Assembly: GCA_045617525.1 (NCBI GenBank)
Contig: JAZLIT010000265.1
Coordinates: 1 to 64,000 of the forward strand
Source of the DNA: JAZLIT01 sp045617525
GTDB taxonomy: Bacteria > Bacillota > Bacilli > Bacillales_A > Planococcaceae
Length of the DNA: 64,000 bases
Reading direction: 5' to 3'
Below the pieces are notes generated by a model that made no database searches, was not told the origin of the DNA, and was given only the letters and a program-made list of their open reading frames with translations. Positions 1 to 8,900 of this stretch are shown here, piece after piece (within the stretch, counting starts at the first letter, position 1; each line of letters begins with the position of its first letter). The position numbers and the translations under genes were made by a program.

Positions 1-139
1 GTTCCTCGGACCGGTGTTTTGCCTCCAGCTTCCTTCAGATTCCGCGTCACCACGGACACCCTTGCTCTTGGCTAACCTCTACTTCTGTCTTCGAGGTTCG
101 GGACTTGCACCCTATAGTTCATACGCATGCCGGGCGCAC
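1..139 (-). mobile_element. Group IIC intron, 5' end (partial, domain I)
   Basis: Read on the minus strand from 139 downwards, the sequence begins GTGCGCCCGGCATG and continues with blocks such as CTATAGGGTGCAAGTCCCG, AGACAGAAGTAGAGG, GGGTGTCCGTGGTGACG and GGAATCTGAAGGAAGC. These match, from memory, the 5' part (domain I) of the Oceanobacillus iheyensis class IIC ribozyme. The intron starts directly behind the U-run of the ctaF terminator, the insertion site typical of class C introns. The rest, including any reverse transcriptase/maturase, lies outside the window, so activity cannot be judged. Confidence 0.9.
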
Positions 140-142
140 CAG

Positions 143-171
143 AAAAAACGCTCGTCAATGTGACGAGCGTT
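143..171 (-). terminator. Terminator of ctaCDEF
   Basis: An 11-bp perfect stem (147-157 with 161-171) with a 3-base loop is followed on the minus strand by six U. It lies 15 bases after the ctaF stop codon and is the apparent target of the intron that begins at 139. Confidence 0.93.
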
Positions 172-186
172 CCCCCTTTTTGCAGG

Positions 187-528
187 TTACCACCAAATGA
201 TCGTAGTGAATGCTAAAAAGAATGTAAATGCGATCAGAATTCCGCCCCACATGAAGAATTCGATTACACCAACCATATGTGTTTTCTTATCTTCTAAGTG
301 CATGAAAGAATATAATTGTAGCACTACTTGCACACCTGCTAAAAGTAATATTACAGGAACTACAAATGTAGCTTTGTAACCTACTGCAACAGCAGTAAAG
401 GCTATTAATGTTAAGAAAATCATAATCGCAAAGTTAACAACCTGCTTACGCATATGAACCGAATTATGGTGACGGTCAAGTTCGTATTGAGCTTTTGTGC
501 GAACTTCTACATGAGAATCATGAGCCAT
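187..528 (-). CDS. ctaF: Cytochrome c oxidase (caa3) subunit IV
   Basis: Small membrane subunit IV of the caa3-type cytochrome c oxidase, 113 residues. A hydrophilic N-terminus of about 30 residues is followed by three hydrophobic helices. The motif SFMHLEDKKTH between helices two and three is typical of the CtaF/CyoD family. It probably stabilises the oxidase core rather than taking part in catalysis. It starts one base after the ctaE stop and is the last gene of ctaCDEF; a strong terminator follows at once. No ctaG is seen before the window ends in the intron. Confidence 0.95.
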   Translation of the reverse strand: MAHDSHVEVRTKAQYELDRHHNSVHMRKQVVNFAIMIFLTLIAFTAVAVGYKATFVVPVILLLAGVQVVLQLYSFMHLEDKKTHMVGVIEFFMWGGILIAFTFFLAFTTIIWW

Positions 529-529
529 A

Positions 530-1156
530 TTATCCTAACACTCCCATCAAGTATACTACCGTGAAGATGAATACCCATACAACGTCGATAAAGTGCCAGT
601 ATAATGATGCGATAAAGTACTTCGGCGCGTTATATAAGTTTAATCCACGCTTACGGTTGCGAATTAATAGCCCAGTAATCCATACTAGACCAATAATTAC
701 GTGAAGACCATGCGTACCTACAAGCGAAAAGAACGCTGAAGAAAACGCCGATTGAGTATAACCAAAACCAAGATGCACATAATGATAAAACTCGTAAATT
801 TCTAAACCAAGGAATCCTAGCCCTAAAATTACTGTAATCCCCATCCACGTTTGCACGCCTTTGAAATTGAAATTCTTTAGGTGGTACATTGCATAAACAG
901 ATGTTAATGATGAAGTTAATAATAACATCGTCATTGCAAACGCTAAAGGTAATTCATAAAGTTTTTTAGTTGAGAACTCCATTCCCGCTGGACCAGAGTT
1001 TTTAAGTGCAATATATGTCGCAAATAGTGAAGCGAATAATACAACTTCACACGCCAGGAAAATCCAAAATCCTACGACTTTGTTTTTCCCTTCAAGTGTA
1101 GCTTGTTCAGGATGCTTAGGCCAAGTTTGAGGGGTAAATTTTTGATTAATATCCAT
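530..1156 (-). CDS. ctaE: Cytochrome c oxidase (caa3) subunit III
   Basis: Subunit III of the terminal oxidase, 208 residues with about five membrane helices, which is the usual size for Bacillus CtaE. The family signature is visible: GFWIFLACEVVLFASLFATY near residues 29-48, and a C-terminal helix with WHFIDVVWVFIFTVVYL. It supports the stability of the core around subunit I and carries no redox cofactor. The start codon overlaps the ctaD stop by one base, so the two are translationally coupled. Confidence 0.96.
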   Translation of the reverse strand: MDINQKFTPQTWPKHPEQATLEGKNKVVGFWIFLACEVVLFASLFATYIALKNSGPAGMEFSTKKLYELPLAFAMTMLLLTSSLTSVYAMYHLKNFNFKGVQTWMGITVILGLGFLGLEIYEFYHYVHLGFGYTQSAFSSAFFSLVGTHGLHVIIGLVWITGLLIRNRKRGLNLYNAPKYFIASLYWHFIDVVWVFIFTVVYLMGVLG

Positions 1157-3096
1157 TATAAATTACCTCCCTTTTTGCCTGTTGCACGGTAATTTGCAAG
1201 ATCTTTTTCGATTTCAATGATTTCATCAACGTGAACATGGAAGCCTAAATCATCTTTAATTGAACGAATAATCATACATGCAACTGTTGTACCTAGACCA
1301 ATTACTAGAAGACCGATTGACATTAATGGCGATACAGAATCTGCAGTACCAGCAATTGCTTGATCTCCCCACGGGCTAAGTAACGCACCAAACGCTGCGA
1401 CAAACGTACCAATTGACATGATTAACGGTAAAATTGAGTTATTTGGCATATGGATGTCACCTAAATCCTCAGCGTAAACCATACCTTCTTTGTTACCTTC
1501 TTCTTTTTCAATCCAATAAGGATCATAACCACGGATTAGTGGTGTTTGCTTAAAGTTGTAGAATGGTAGTGGTGTTTCAAGCGCCCACTCAAGTGAACGG
1601 CCATCTTCCCAGTAGTCACGACGGTTAACTGGAGCAGTCCAGATCGACATAATTACGTTCACTACTAATATTATTACCCCAATACCCATCATCATAGCGC
1701 CTACAGAAGAAATCATGTTGAATAAGTTCCAACCTTGATGGTCCATGTACGTAAATACGCGACGTGGCATACCCATTAAGCCTAAGAAATGTTGTAAGAA
1801 GAATGTTAAATGGAAGCCAATAAAGAAAATCCAGAAAGTAAGAACTCCTAGTTTTTCATTTAACGTACGGTTGAACATAATTGGCCAGTAGAAATGCGCT
1901 GAACCAAATAACGCAGTTACGATACCACCTACGATTACGTAGTGGAAGTGAGCTACGATAAAGTACGTATCATGTAATTGGTAGTCAAGTGGAGCAGTTG
2001 CCTGCATTACCCCTGTAACACCACCCGCAACGAATGACGGGATGAAACCAAGTGCATAAAGCATCGGCACTGTAACCTTAATCGATCCGCCCCAAATGGT
2101 TAAGATCCAGTTGAAAACTTTCATACCAGTTGGTACGGCGATCGCCATAGTCGCAACCGCGAAGATTGCATTGGCAGTTGCACCTAAACCTGTTGTAAAC
2201 ATGTGGTGGGCCCATACCATGAATCCTAAGAAACCAATTAAGATTGTTGCGAATACCATTGAAGAATATCCGAATAAACGTTTACGAGCGAATACCGGAA
2301 TAATCTCAGAGAATAAACCGAACGCTGGTAATACTAAAATATAAACTTCTGGGTGACCGAAAATCCAGAATAAATGCTCCCAAATTACTGTGTTACCACC
2401 CATAGTATGGTCGAAGAAATTCGCACCAAACATACGGTCCACTAACATTAAGAATAAACCTACAGTAAGTGCAGGGAATGCAAATAAAATTAATGTACTT
2501 GATACTAAAGTAGTCCAAGTAAATAGTGGCATACGCATGAACGTCATACCAGGTGCACGCATCGTAATAATTGTTACGATAAAGTTAATACCTGATATTA
2601 ACGTACCCGCACCAGAAATTTGTAAACCAAGTACATAGAAGTCAATACCATGACCCGGTGAATGTAAAGATAAAGATGCATAAGATGTCCAACCAGCATC
2701 AGGTGCCCCACCCATAAAGAATGATAAGTGTAGGAATACCGCACCAAAGAAGAATAACCAGAATCCTAATGCGTTTAAAAATGGGAATGCAACGTCACGC
2801 GCCCCTATTTGAAGTGGTACGATTGCATTCATAAATGCAAATAATAATGGTGTCGCTGCTAAAAATAGCATCGTCGTTCCGTGCATTGTTAATAACTCGT
2901 TAAATAGGCCAGCAGAAATGAATGTACTTTCAGGGAACATTAATTGAGCACGCATAAGTAATGCTTCAAAACCTGCAATAGCGAAGAACAGTGTACCGGC
3001 AGCTAAATACATAATGGCGATTTTCTTATGATCGACAGTTGTTAAATAGTCCCACACATGTGCTCCAAAGCCCTTTTTCTTTGCAACAGAGCTCAC
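1156..3096 (-). CDS. ctaD: Cytochrome c oxidase (caa3) subunit I
   Basis: Catalytic subunit I, carrying low-spin heme, heme a3 and CuB; it reduces oxygen to water and pumps protons. Clear signatures are WDYLTTVDHKKIAIMYL at the N-terminus, the CuB region WIFGHPEVYILVLPAFG and the heme ligands in HDTYFIVAHFHYVIVGG. I place the start at GTG 3096 (646 residues). The longer frame from 3114 would put a perfect AAGGAGG inside its first codons, and that site is correctly spaced (8 bases) for the GTG. It follows ctaC by 40 bases and overlaps ctaE. The C-terminal extension beyond the 12-helix core is normal for the caa3 group. Confidence 0.97.
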   Translation of the reverse strand: MSSVAKKKGFGAHVWDYLTTVDHKKIAIMYLAAGTLFFAIAGFEALLMRAQLMFPESTFISAGLFNELLTMHGTTMLFLAATPLLFAFMNAIVPLQIGARDVAFPFLNALGFWLFFFGAVFLHLSFFMGGAPDAGWTSYASLSLHSPGHGIDFYVLGLQISGAGTLISGINFIVTIITMRAPGMTFMRMPLFTWTTLVSSTLILFAFPALTVGLFLMLVDRMFGANFFDHTMGGNTVIWEHLFWIFGHPEVYILVLPAFGLFSEIIPVFARKRLFGYSSMVFATILIGFLGFMVWAHHMFTTGLGATANAIFAVATMAIAVPTGMKVFNWILTIWGGSIKVTVPMLYALGFIPSFVAGGVTGVMQATAPLDYQLHDTYFIVAHFHYVIVGGIVTALFGSAHFYWPIMFNRTLNEKLGVLTFWIFFIGFHLTFFLQHFLGLMGMPRRVFTYMDHQGWNLFNMISSVGAMMMGIGVIILVVNVIMSIWTAPVNRRDYWEDGRSLEWALETPLPFYNFKQTPLIRGYDPYWIEKEEGNKEGMVYAEDLGDIHMPNNSILPLIMSIGTFVAAFGALLSPWGDQAIAGTADSVSPLMSIGLLVIGLGTTVACMIIRSIKDDLGFHVHVDEIIEIEKDLANYRATGKKGGNL

Positions 3097-3136
3097 AACT
3101 TTAACCTCCTTCAAAGTTTTCTATCTCTAGATAATT

Positions 3137-4204
3137 TTATTTTTCAACAGTTAGTGTCATTAAGTATTCCGCGATTGCAGCTGCTTCTTCCTCAGTAACA
3201 TTGTAATTACCAGTCATTAAGTTACCTGGTTTATTTTTTTCTGGATCCATAATCCAATCAACAACTTCTTCTTCCGTGTGATCCATGAAACCAGCCACGC
3301 GGTTACGGTCGCCGAAAGATGTTAAGTTAGGTCCCATTGCACCAGAAACACCAGAACCAGATACTGCGTGACATACTAAACAGCTATTTGCGAAAACAGC
3401 TTCACCTAAGTCAGCTGATTCTTTATTTGCTGTGTTACCTTCAGTTGCTTGCATTGCAGCAATCCAAGCTTTAAATGCTTCCGGCTCTAAAGATTTAACT
3501 TTGAAATCCATTAAAGCATGCGATGGACCACATAGCTCAGCACATTTACCATAAAATACGCCAGGTTCTACTTCCTTAGATTCCTTAGCAAACTCTAAAT
3601 AGAATTTGTTTAAGTTTTCAACGTTTGTATCCAATTTCCCACCAACAGATGGAATCCAAAATGAGTGCTTAACATCTGCAGCGATTAAATTAAAGTAAAC
3701 TTTCTCACCTGTAGGAACGACTAGTTCTTGTGCAGTAACTACGCCGAAATCTGGGTATTCAAATTCCCACCAGAATAGTTTTGCAGTTACATTCACAGTA
3801 AGCGCTGTTTTTTCTCCCGCTTCATTCACTTCATCCATTGCAGCAACATCTGCAAACTTGTAAGTTGAATTGATTGTAGGAACAGCTAAAATTAATAGTA
3901 AAATAATTGGGATAACAGTCCAAATCACTTCAAGCGTATGGCTACCTTCTACTTGTTTCGGCTTAAAGTCCTCGCCAACTTTAGTACGACGGAACTTCAA
4001 GAATGCTAGTAAGTAAATAACCGATACGATTACAACAACAAGCGTCATGATGACTACTGATAACACTAAAATGTTAAGTTGTTCTTGTCCAACCGCTCCT
4101 GATGGCTTAAGCGTTGATATATACTCTTCACCACAAGCTGAAAGAAAAGCCGCTACTACAGTAAACATTGCGAATAGACGCCATTTTTTAAGCCCTTTCA
4201 TCAT
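3137..4204 (-). CDS. ctaC: Cytochrome c oxidase (caa3) subunit II with cytochrome c domain
   Basis: Subunit II of the caa3 oxidase, 355 residues, which takes electrons from menaquinol-derived cytochrome c and passes them to subunit I. It has a lipoprotein signal peptide with lipobox FLSAC (Cys24), two membrane helices, a cupredoxin domain with the CuA ligands in VKHSFWIPS and CAELCGPSHALM, and a C-terminal c-type heme site CLVCH near residue 275. The fused cytochrome c domain identifies caa3 rather than aa3. It is the first gene of the operon. An SD (AGAGGGG) lies 12 bases before the chosen ATG; a second ATG follows directly. ctaB, which precedes ctaC in B. subtilis, is absent. Confidence 0.97.
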   Translation of the reverse strand: MMKGLKKWRLFAMFTVVAAFLSACGEEYISTLKPSGAVGQEQLNILVLSVVIMTLVVVIVSVIYLLAFLKFRRTKVGEDFKPKQVEGSHTLEVIWTVIPIILLLILAVPTINSTYKFADVAAMDEVNEAGEKTALTVNVTAKLFWWEFEYPDFGVVTAQELVVPTGEKVYFNLIAADVKHSFWIPSVGGKLDTNVENLNKFYLEFAKESKEVEPGVFYGKCAELCGPSHALMDFKVKSLEPEAFKAWIAAMQATEGNTANKESADLGEAVFANSCLVCHAVSGSGVSGAMGPNLTSFGDRNRVAGFMDHTEEEVVDWIMDPEKNKPGNLMTGNYNVTEEEAAAIAEYLMTLTVEK

Positions 4205-4258
4205 AGCTCAATTAAACCCCTCTTTCTTTGTTGTATTTCCATGTGTTCAACGGAAAAT

Positions 4259-4278
4259 GTATTCAAAATGATGAATAC
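4259..4278. promoter_or_regulatory. Inverted repeat upstream of ctaC
   Basis: GTATTCA-N6-TGAATAC has perfect 7-base arms and lies 54 bases before the ctaC start. It could be an operator for the oxidase operon. The arms do not match a consensus I know, so the role is a guess. Confidence 0.3.
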
Positions 4279-4819
4279 GTTTCACATATTCGCCTGACAC
4301 CGATCATAAGGAGATTTATTTGTAATTTTACAAATTTTCATCACCCTAATTTACCAATGTGCACTTAAATGTGACCGGCTATAATAATAATGTAGAATTC
4401 ATTAAATTTTCAACCAATTCTCCACACATGTCGGTAGTAAATACCGTCAATTATAAAAATTCACTTACAATATTTTGGAGAATCAATCAAATCACGTGCC
4501 TCGTACATAACAAACGATACCGAATCATGACTACCGAGTTAAAAGGTTCTATCTACCCTAGCAGAATAATCCTCAATTTATGAGTGCAGTAAATCTTCAC
4601 ATACCCATGCAGTATTTATTTCAAATTCGCTACGCATTTACAAGTTATTTGATATAGGTTCATCCTTTCATTTTTGTAAGCATATTCCGCTAACATAACT
4701 ATATCTAAATTTGCCTATAATTTCTAGATATTTCTATAATTTCAATCCAGAATGGTGACAAAAATGACAATTAACGGAATTCTTAATACCCCTATATATT
4801 AAAGTATATTAAAAAAAAT

Positions 4820-4870
4820 ATTGTGAATGCTTGCGTACAATTTTATGAACAATTTGTGAAAATCCACAAA
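4820..4870 (+). promoter_or_regulatory. ResD-like boxes upstream of ctaA
   Basis: ATTGTGAAT (4820-4828) and TTTGTGAAA (4853-4861) resemble the ResD consensus TTTGTGAAT, and the complement of 4862-4870 reads TTTGTGGAT. The last two form TTTGTG-N6-CACAAA. They lie 30-80 bases upstream of the predicted -35, where an activator would bind. ResD is known to activate ctaA in B. subtilis; the assignment here is inference. Confidence 0.4.
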
Positions 4871-4898
4871 CTACCATACTTCCATTTTCTGATTGAAG

Positions 4899-4927
4899 TT
4901 GTAATTTGATGGAATATTCGCTATTAT
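4899..4927 (+). promoter_or_regulatory. Likely sigma-A promoter of ctaA
   Basis: TTGTAA (4899-4904) and TATTAT (4922-4927) are separated by 17 bases and lie about 60 bases before the ctaA start. Confidence 0.45.
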
Positions 4928-4985
4928 CTAGAATTAGAGACGCTTTTAAGAGCGATGCTGAATAAAAAAGTAGGTGGCTCATCCA

Positions 4986-5912
4986 ATGCAACAACAAAGT
5001 AAATATTTAAAATGGCTAGCTTTAGCCTCAACTCTAGGTATGCTACTAATTCTCATTGGCGGTGCGCTTGTCACAAAAACAGATAGCGGGCTTGGTTGCG
5101 GACGTCATTGGCCAGGTTGCAATGGCTCTTTAATCCCCAAGGAAATTACAGCAGAAGTTTTAATCGAATTCTCACATCGCGTAATTACTGGATCTGTTTC
5201 TCTCTTTATCGTAGCTTTAGCGGCTTGGTCTTGGAAAACATTAGGTCATATTCGCGAAGTAAAATTCTTAGGTGTATTAGCCATTTTCTTTTTAGTTGCT
5301 CAAGCTTTAATTGGGGCAGCGCAAGTATTATGGGGGCAAGGAGACTTTATTTTAGCACTTCATTTCGGAATATCTCTTATTTCTTTTTCCTCAGTCCTTT
5401 TACTTGCACTAATCGTATTTGAGGTAGATCGAAAATTCGACGCCGATCAAGTATTTATCGCACCAAAGCTAAAGTGGCATATCATCGGTGTTACGATGTA
5501 TTCATATATCGTAATTTACTCAGGTGCTTTAGTTCGTCATACGGATTCAAGTTTAGTTTGTCCTGATTGGCCATTATGCCGCAACGACCAGCCATTTACC
5601 ATGCCATACAATATGTATGAGTGGGTGCAAATGGGTCATCGATTCGCAGTACTATTAATTTTCATCTGGATTGCATACATAACTTGGCATGTTGTAAAAA
5701 ACTATAAAAATCAGGCCGTTATTTATTGGGGATGGATTTTAGCATTCACAATCGTCATTCTCCAAGTTTTAGCGGGAATGTTTGTCGTATTAACAAAGTT
5801 AAATTTATTTATTTCATTATTGCATTCTTTATTCATCACACTTTTATTTGGCTTATTCTGTTACATGCTTCTCCTGATTTCTAGAAGTAATGTAAATAAT
5901 ACAAAAAAGTAA
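4986..5912 (+). CDS. ctaA: Heme A synthase
   Basis: Oxidises the C8 methyl of heme O to give heme A for the caa3 oxidase, in the membrane; 308 residues and eight predicted helices. Family marks: GGALVTKTDSGLGCGRHWPGCNG with the paired cysteines of the first extracytoplasmic loop, EFSHRVITG with a heme-ligand histidine, and the repeated half with GALVRHTDSSLVCPDWPLCRN and MGHRFAVLL. The longest frame begins with GTG at 4974, but AGTAGGTGG (4969-4977) is the ribosome-binding site for ATG 4986, so I use that. It is divergent from ctaCDEF, and a bidirectional terminator separates it from pycA. Confidence 0.95.
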   Translation: MQQQSKYLKWLALASTLGMLLILIGGALVTKTDSGLGCGRHWPGCNGSLIPKEITAEVLIEFSHRVITGSVSLFIVALAAWSWKTLGHIREVKFLGVLAIFFLVAQALIGAAQVLWGQGDFILALHFGISLISFSSVLLLALIVFEVDRKFDADQVFIAPKLKWHIIGVTMYSYIVIYSGALVRHTDSSLVCPDWPLCRNDQPFTMPYNMYEWVQMGHRFAVLLIFIWIAYITWHVVKNYKNQAVIYWGWILAFTIVILQVLAGMFVVLTKLNLFISLLHSLFITLLFGLFCYMLLLISRSNVNNTKK

Positions 5913-5922
5913 AAGTAAAAAA

Positions 5923-5962
5923 GGGACATCCATTTGCACGAACCAGTGCAAATGGATGTCCC
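5923..5962. terminator. Bidirectional terminator between ctaA and pycA
   Basis: A 17-bp perfect stem (5923-5939 with 5946-5962) is flanked by A-runs and T-runs, so it can end transcription of both convergent genes. Confidence 0.93.
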
Positions 5963-5975
5963 CATTTTTATTTAG

Positions 5976-8900
5976 TTATTCTAATTCTATTAAAAGGTCA
6001 CCCGTTGAAATCGCATCGCCCGCTGTAGCATAAATCTCTTTTACTACACCGTCTTTAGGCGCCTGAACTGTTGTTTCCATTTTCATCGCCTCAGTAATCA
6101 ATAAATGATCGCCTCGTTTTACCGTGCTTCCTTTACTTACTACAACTTTTAGAACCGTCCCTGGCATTGTGGCTCCTACTTGATCCGGATTCGTTGGATC
6201 AGCTTTCAATGAAATACTTCCGTCAACATCTGCCATCAAGTCTTGAATAACAAGTTCTCGTGATTGGCCGTTTAACTCGAAGTATAAAATTCGCGTGCCA
6301 TCATGCTGGGGCTCACCCACCGAAACAAGCTTAACAATTAGCGTTTTCCCCTTTTCGATTTCAACTTCAATTTCCTCACCCAGTTTTAATCCATATAAGA
6401 ATGTGGGTGTATCCAGTACTGAAATATCACCAAATTGATCATACATTTTCGTATACTCTTCGAATACTTTTGGATATAAAGCGTACGCGAGTACATCTTG
6501 ATACGTTGGAACATAGCCTAATTTATCTGTCATCTCTTGCTTTAACGCCGCGAAATCAACAGGTTCTAATAATTCGCCAGGTCTTACCGTAATTGCCTCA
6601 CGATCTTTCAAAATAACCTTTTGAAGTGCTTTAGGGAACCCACCATGTGGTTGGCCTAAATAGCCTTGGAAAAACTCAATCACAGAATCAGGGAAATCAA
6701 TGTCTTCTCCTCGAATAAGTACATTGTTCTCCGTTAAATCATTTTGCACCATGAATAACGCCATATCACCTACAACCTTAGAAGATGGTGTCACCTTTAC
6801 GATATCACCAAACATCAAGTTTACTCGGGAATACATCGATTTCACTTCGTCCCAACGGTCACCTAACCCTACCGCCTTCGCTTGCTGTTGTAAATTACTA
6901 TATTGACCACCTGGCATTTCATGCACATAAACCTCTGAATGCGGTGATACCATCCCACTTTCGAAATCTGCATAATATTTACGCACATCTTCCCAGTAAT
7001 ATGAAAGCTCCTCAAGACCTTCAATATCAGCACGAATTTCACGTTTTCCACCCTTCATCGCATAGTACAACGAATTAGCACTCGGTTGCGATGTTAAACC
7101 AGCCATTGAACCTAACGCTGTATCAATAATATCAACACCCGCTTCAATTGCCTTGGAATATAAATATATACCATTTCCACTCGTGTCATGTGTATGCAAA
7201 TGAATCGGTAATGAAGTTGATGCTTTCAACTCTGAAATTAGACGATATGCAGCTTCAGGTTTTAATAAGCCTGCCATATCTTTAATCGCTAAAATATGAG
7301 CACCAGTAGCCTCTAACTCACGTGCCATATCGACGTAATACTGCGTCGTATATTTCGCACGTGTCGGGTCTAAAATATCGCCTGTATAACAAATCGAAGC
7401 TTCTGCAATCTTGCCCGATTGGCGCGCAGCATCAATCGCTACTTCCATACCTTTAATCCAGTTTAGCGAGTCAAAAATACGGAACACATCAATTCCCTTG
7501 TCTGCAGATTCTTGAATAAAAGCACGAATTAAATTATCCGGATAATTTGTATAACCTACTGCATTGGCACCACGTAACAACATTTGGAATAACACATTCG
7601 GTACTTGCTTACGCAATTTCTCCAAACGCGCCCAAGGATCTTCCTTAAGGAATCGGTAGGAAACATCAAATGTTGCACCGCCCCACATTTCAAGCGAGAA
7701 GAAATTGTGCATTGAACGCGACGTTTGATTCGCAATTTGAAACATATCTTGCGAACGTACACGTGTGGCTAATAATGATTGATGCGCATCTCTAAACGTT
7801 GTATCTGTTAACAGAACCTCTTGCTGCTCTTTAATCCAATCAACAAGACCATCTGCTCCACGTTCATCTAGAATTTGTTTCGTGCCACTTAGCGGTGGTA
7901 ATGTTAAATCAATTTTAGGCATTTTAGGTTGCGCAAATACCGGTTTTGTTTTCTTTTCTACTCCTGGGAAGCCGTTTAGTGTAACATTCCCAATGTAATT
8001 TAGAAGTTTTGTGCCACGGTCAAGACGCTCCGTAAATTTAAAAAGTTCCGGTGTTGAATCAATAAAACTCGTATCGAATGAACCCGATATGAAGTTTTCG
8101 TGTAGAACGACATTTTCAAGGAATGGGATATTTGTCTTTACACCACGAATACGGAATTCACGTAAATTTCGATCCATTTTTGCTGCTGCTTCTTCAAACG
8201 TCATGCCCCAAGTTGAAATTTTCACTAATAATGAATCGTAATATGGTGTTACAATTGCACCTTGGAATCCGTTTCCTGCATCTAATCGAACTCCAAAGCC
8301 ACCGCTTGAACGGTAAACCATAAGCTTACCTGTGTCAGGCATAAAATCATTTTTGGGATCCTCAGTCGTTACACGCGATTGAATCGCATATCCAAATAAC
8401 GGAATATTTTCTTGCATTGGAATACTCACTTCAGGTGAATGTAGACTGTAGCCTGCCGCAACTTTAATTTGAGCATGGACGATGTCAATACCTGTAATCA
8501 TTTCCGTAATTGTATGTTCAACTTGAATACGTGGATTTACTTCGATGAAATAAAATTCATCACCCGCCACTAAAAACTCCACTGTACCTGCATTTTTATA
8601 ATTTACATTTTTCATTAATTTAACTGCGGCATCACAAATTCGATTTCGCAATTCATTTGATATTGAATTTGATGGTGCAATTTCAACTACCTTTTGATGG
8701 CGACGTTGAATTGAGCAATCGCGCTCATATAAGTGAACAATATTACCTTCTGCATCACCTAAAATTTGCACTTCTATATGCTTTGGCTTAATAATACATT
8801 TTTCAACGTATACTTCATCTGATCCAAAGGCTGCCTTCGCTTCCGATTTTGCACGCTCATAGCAACTTGCTAATTCACCTTTATGCGGAACCATTCGCAT

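Larger units (their letters stand above)
4205..4985. other. 780-bp divergent control region between ctaC and ctaA
   Basis: This long AT-rich spacer separates the divergent ctaC and ctaA genes. I see no credible gene in it: the short open frames lack SD sites and recognisable composition. It contains an inverted repeat upstream of ctaC (4259-4278), ResD-like boxes (4820-4870) and a likely ctaA promoter (4899-4927), listed separately. In B. subtilis ctaB occupies the ctaC-proximal side of this interval, and no heme O synthase frame or remnant is recognisable here. Confidence 0.6.

Noticed and set aside
4359..4583. Open frame of 74 codons in the ctaC-ctaA spacer
   Set aside because: No SD, no recognisable composition, and in a likely control region; judged non-coding.
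4853..4870. Rex or Fnr site upstream of ctaA
   Set aside because: TTTGTG-N6-CACAAA has a spacer two bases too short for either consensus; ResD-like boxes fit better.
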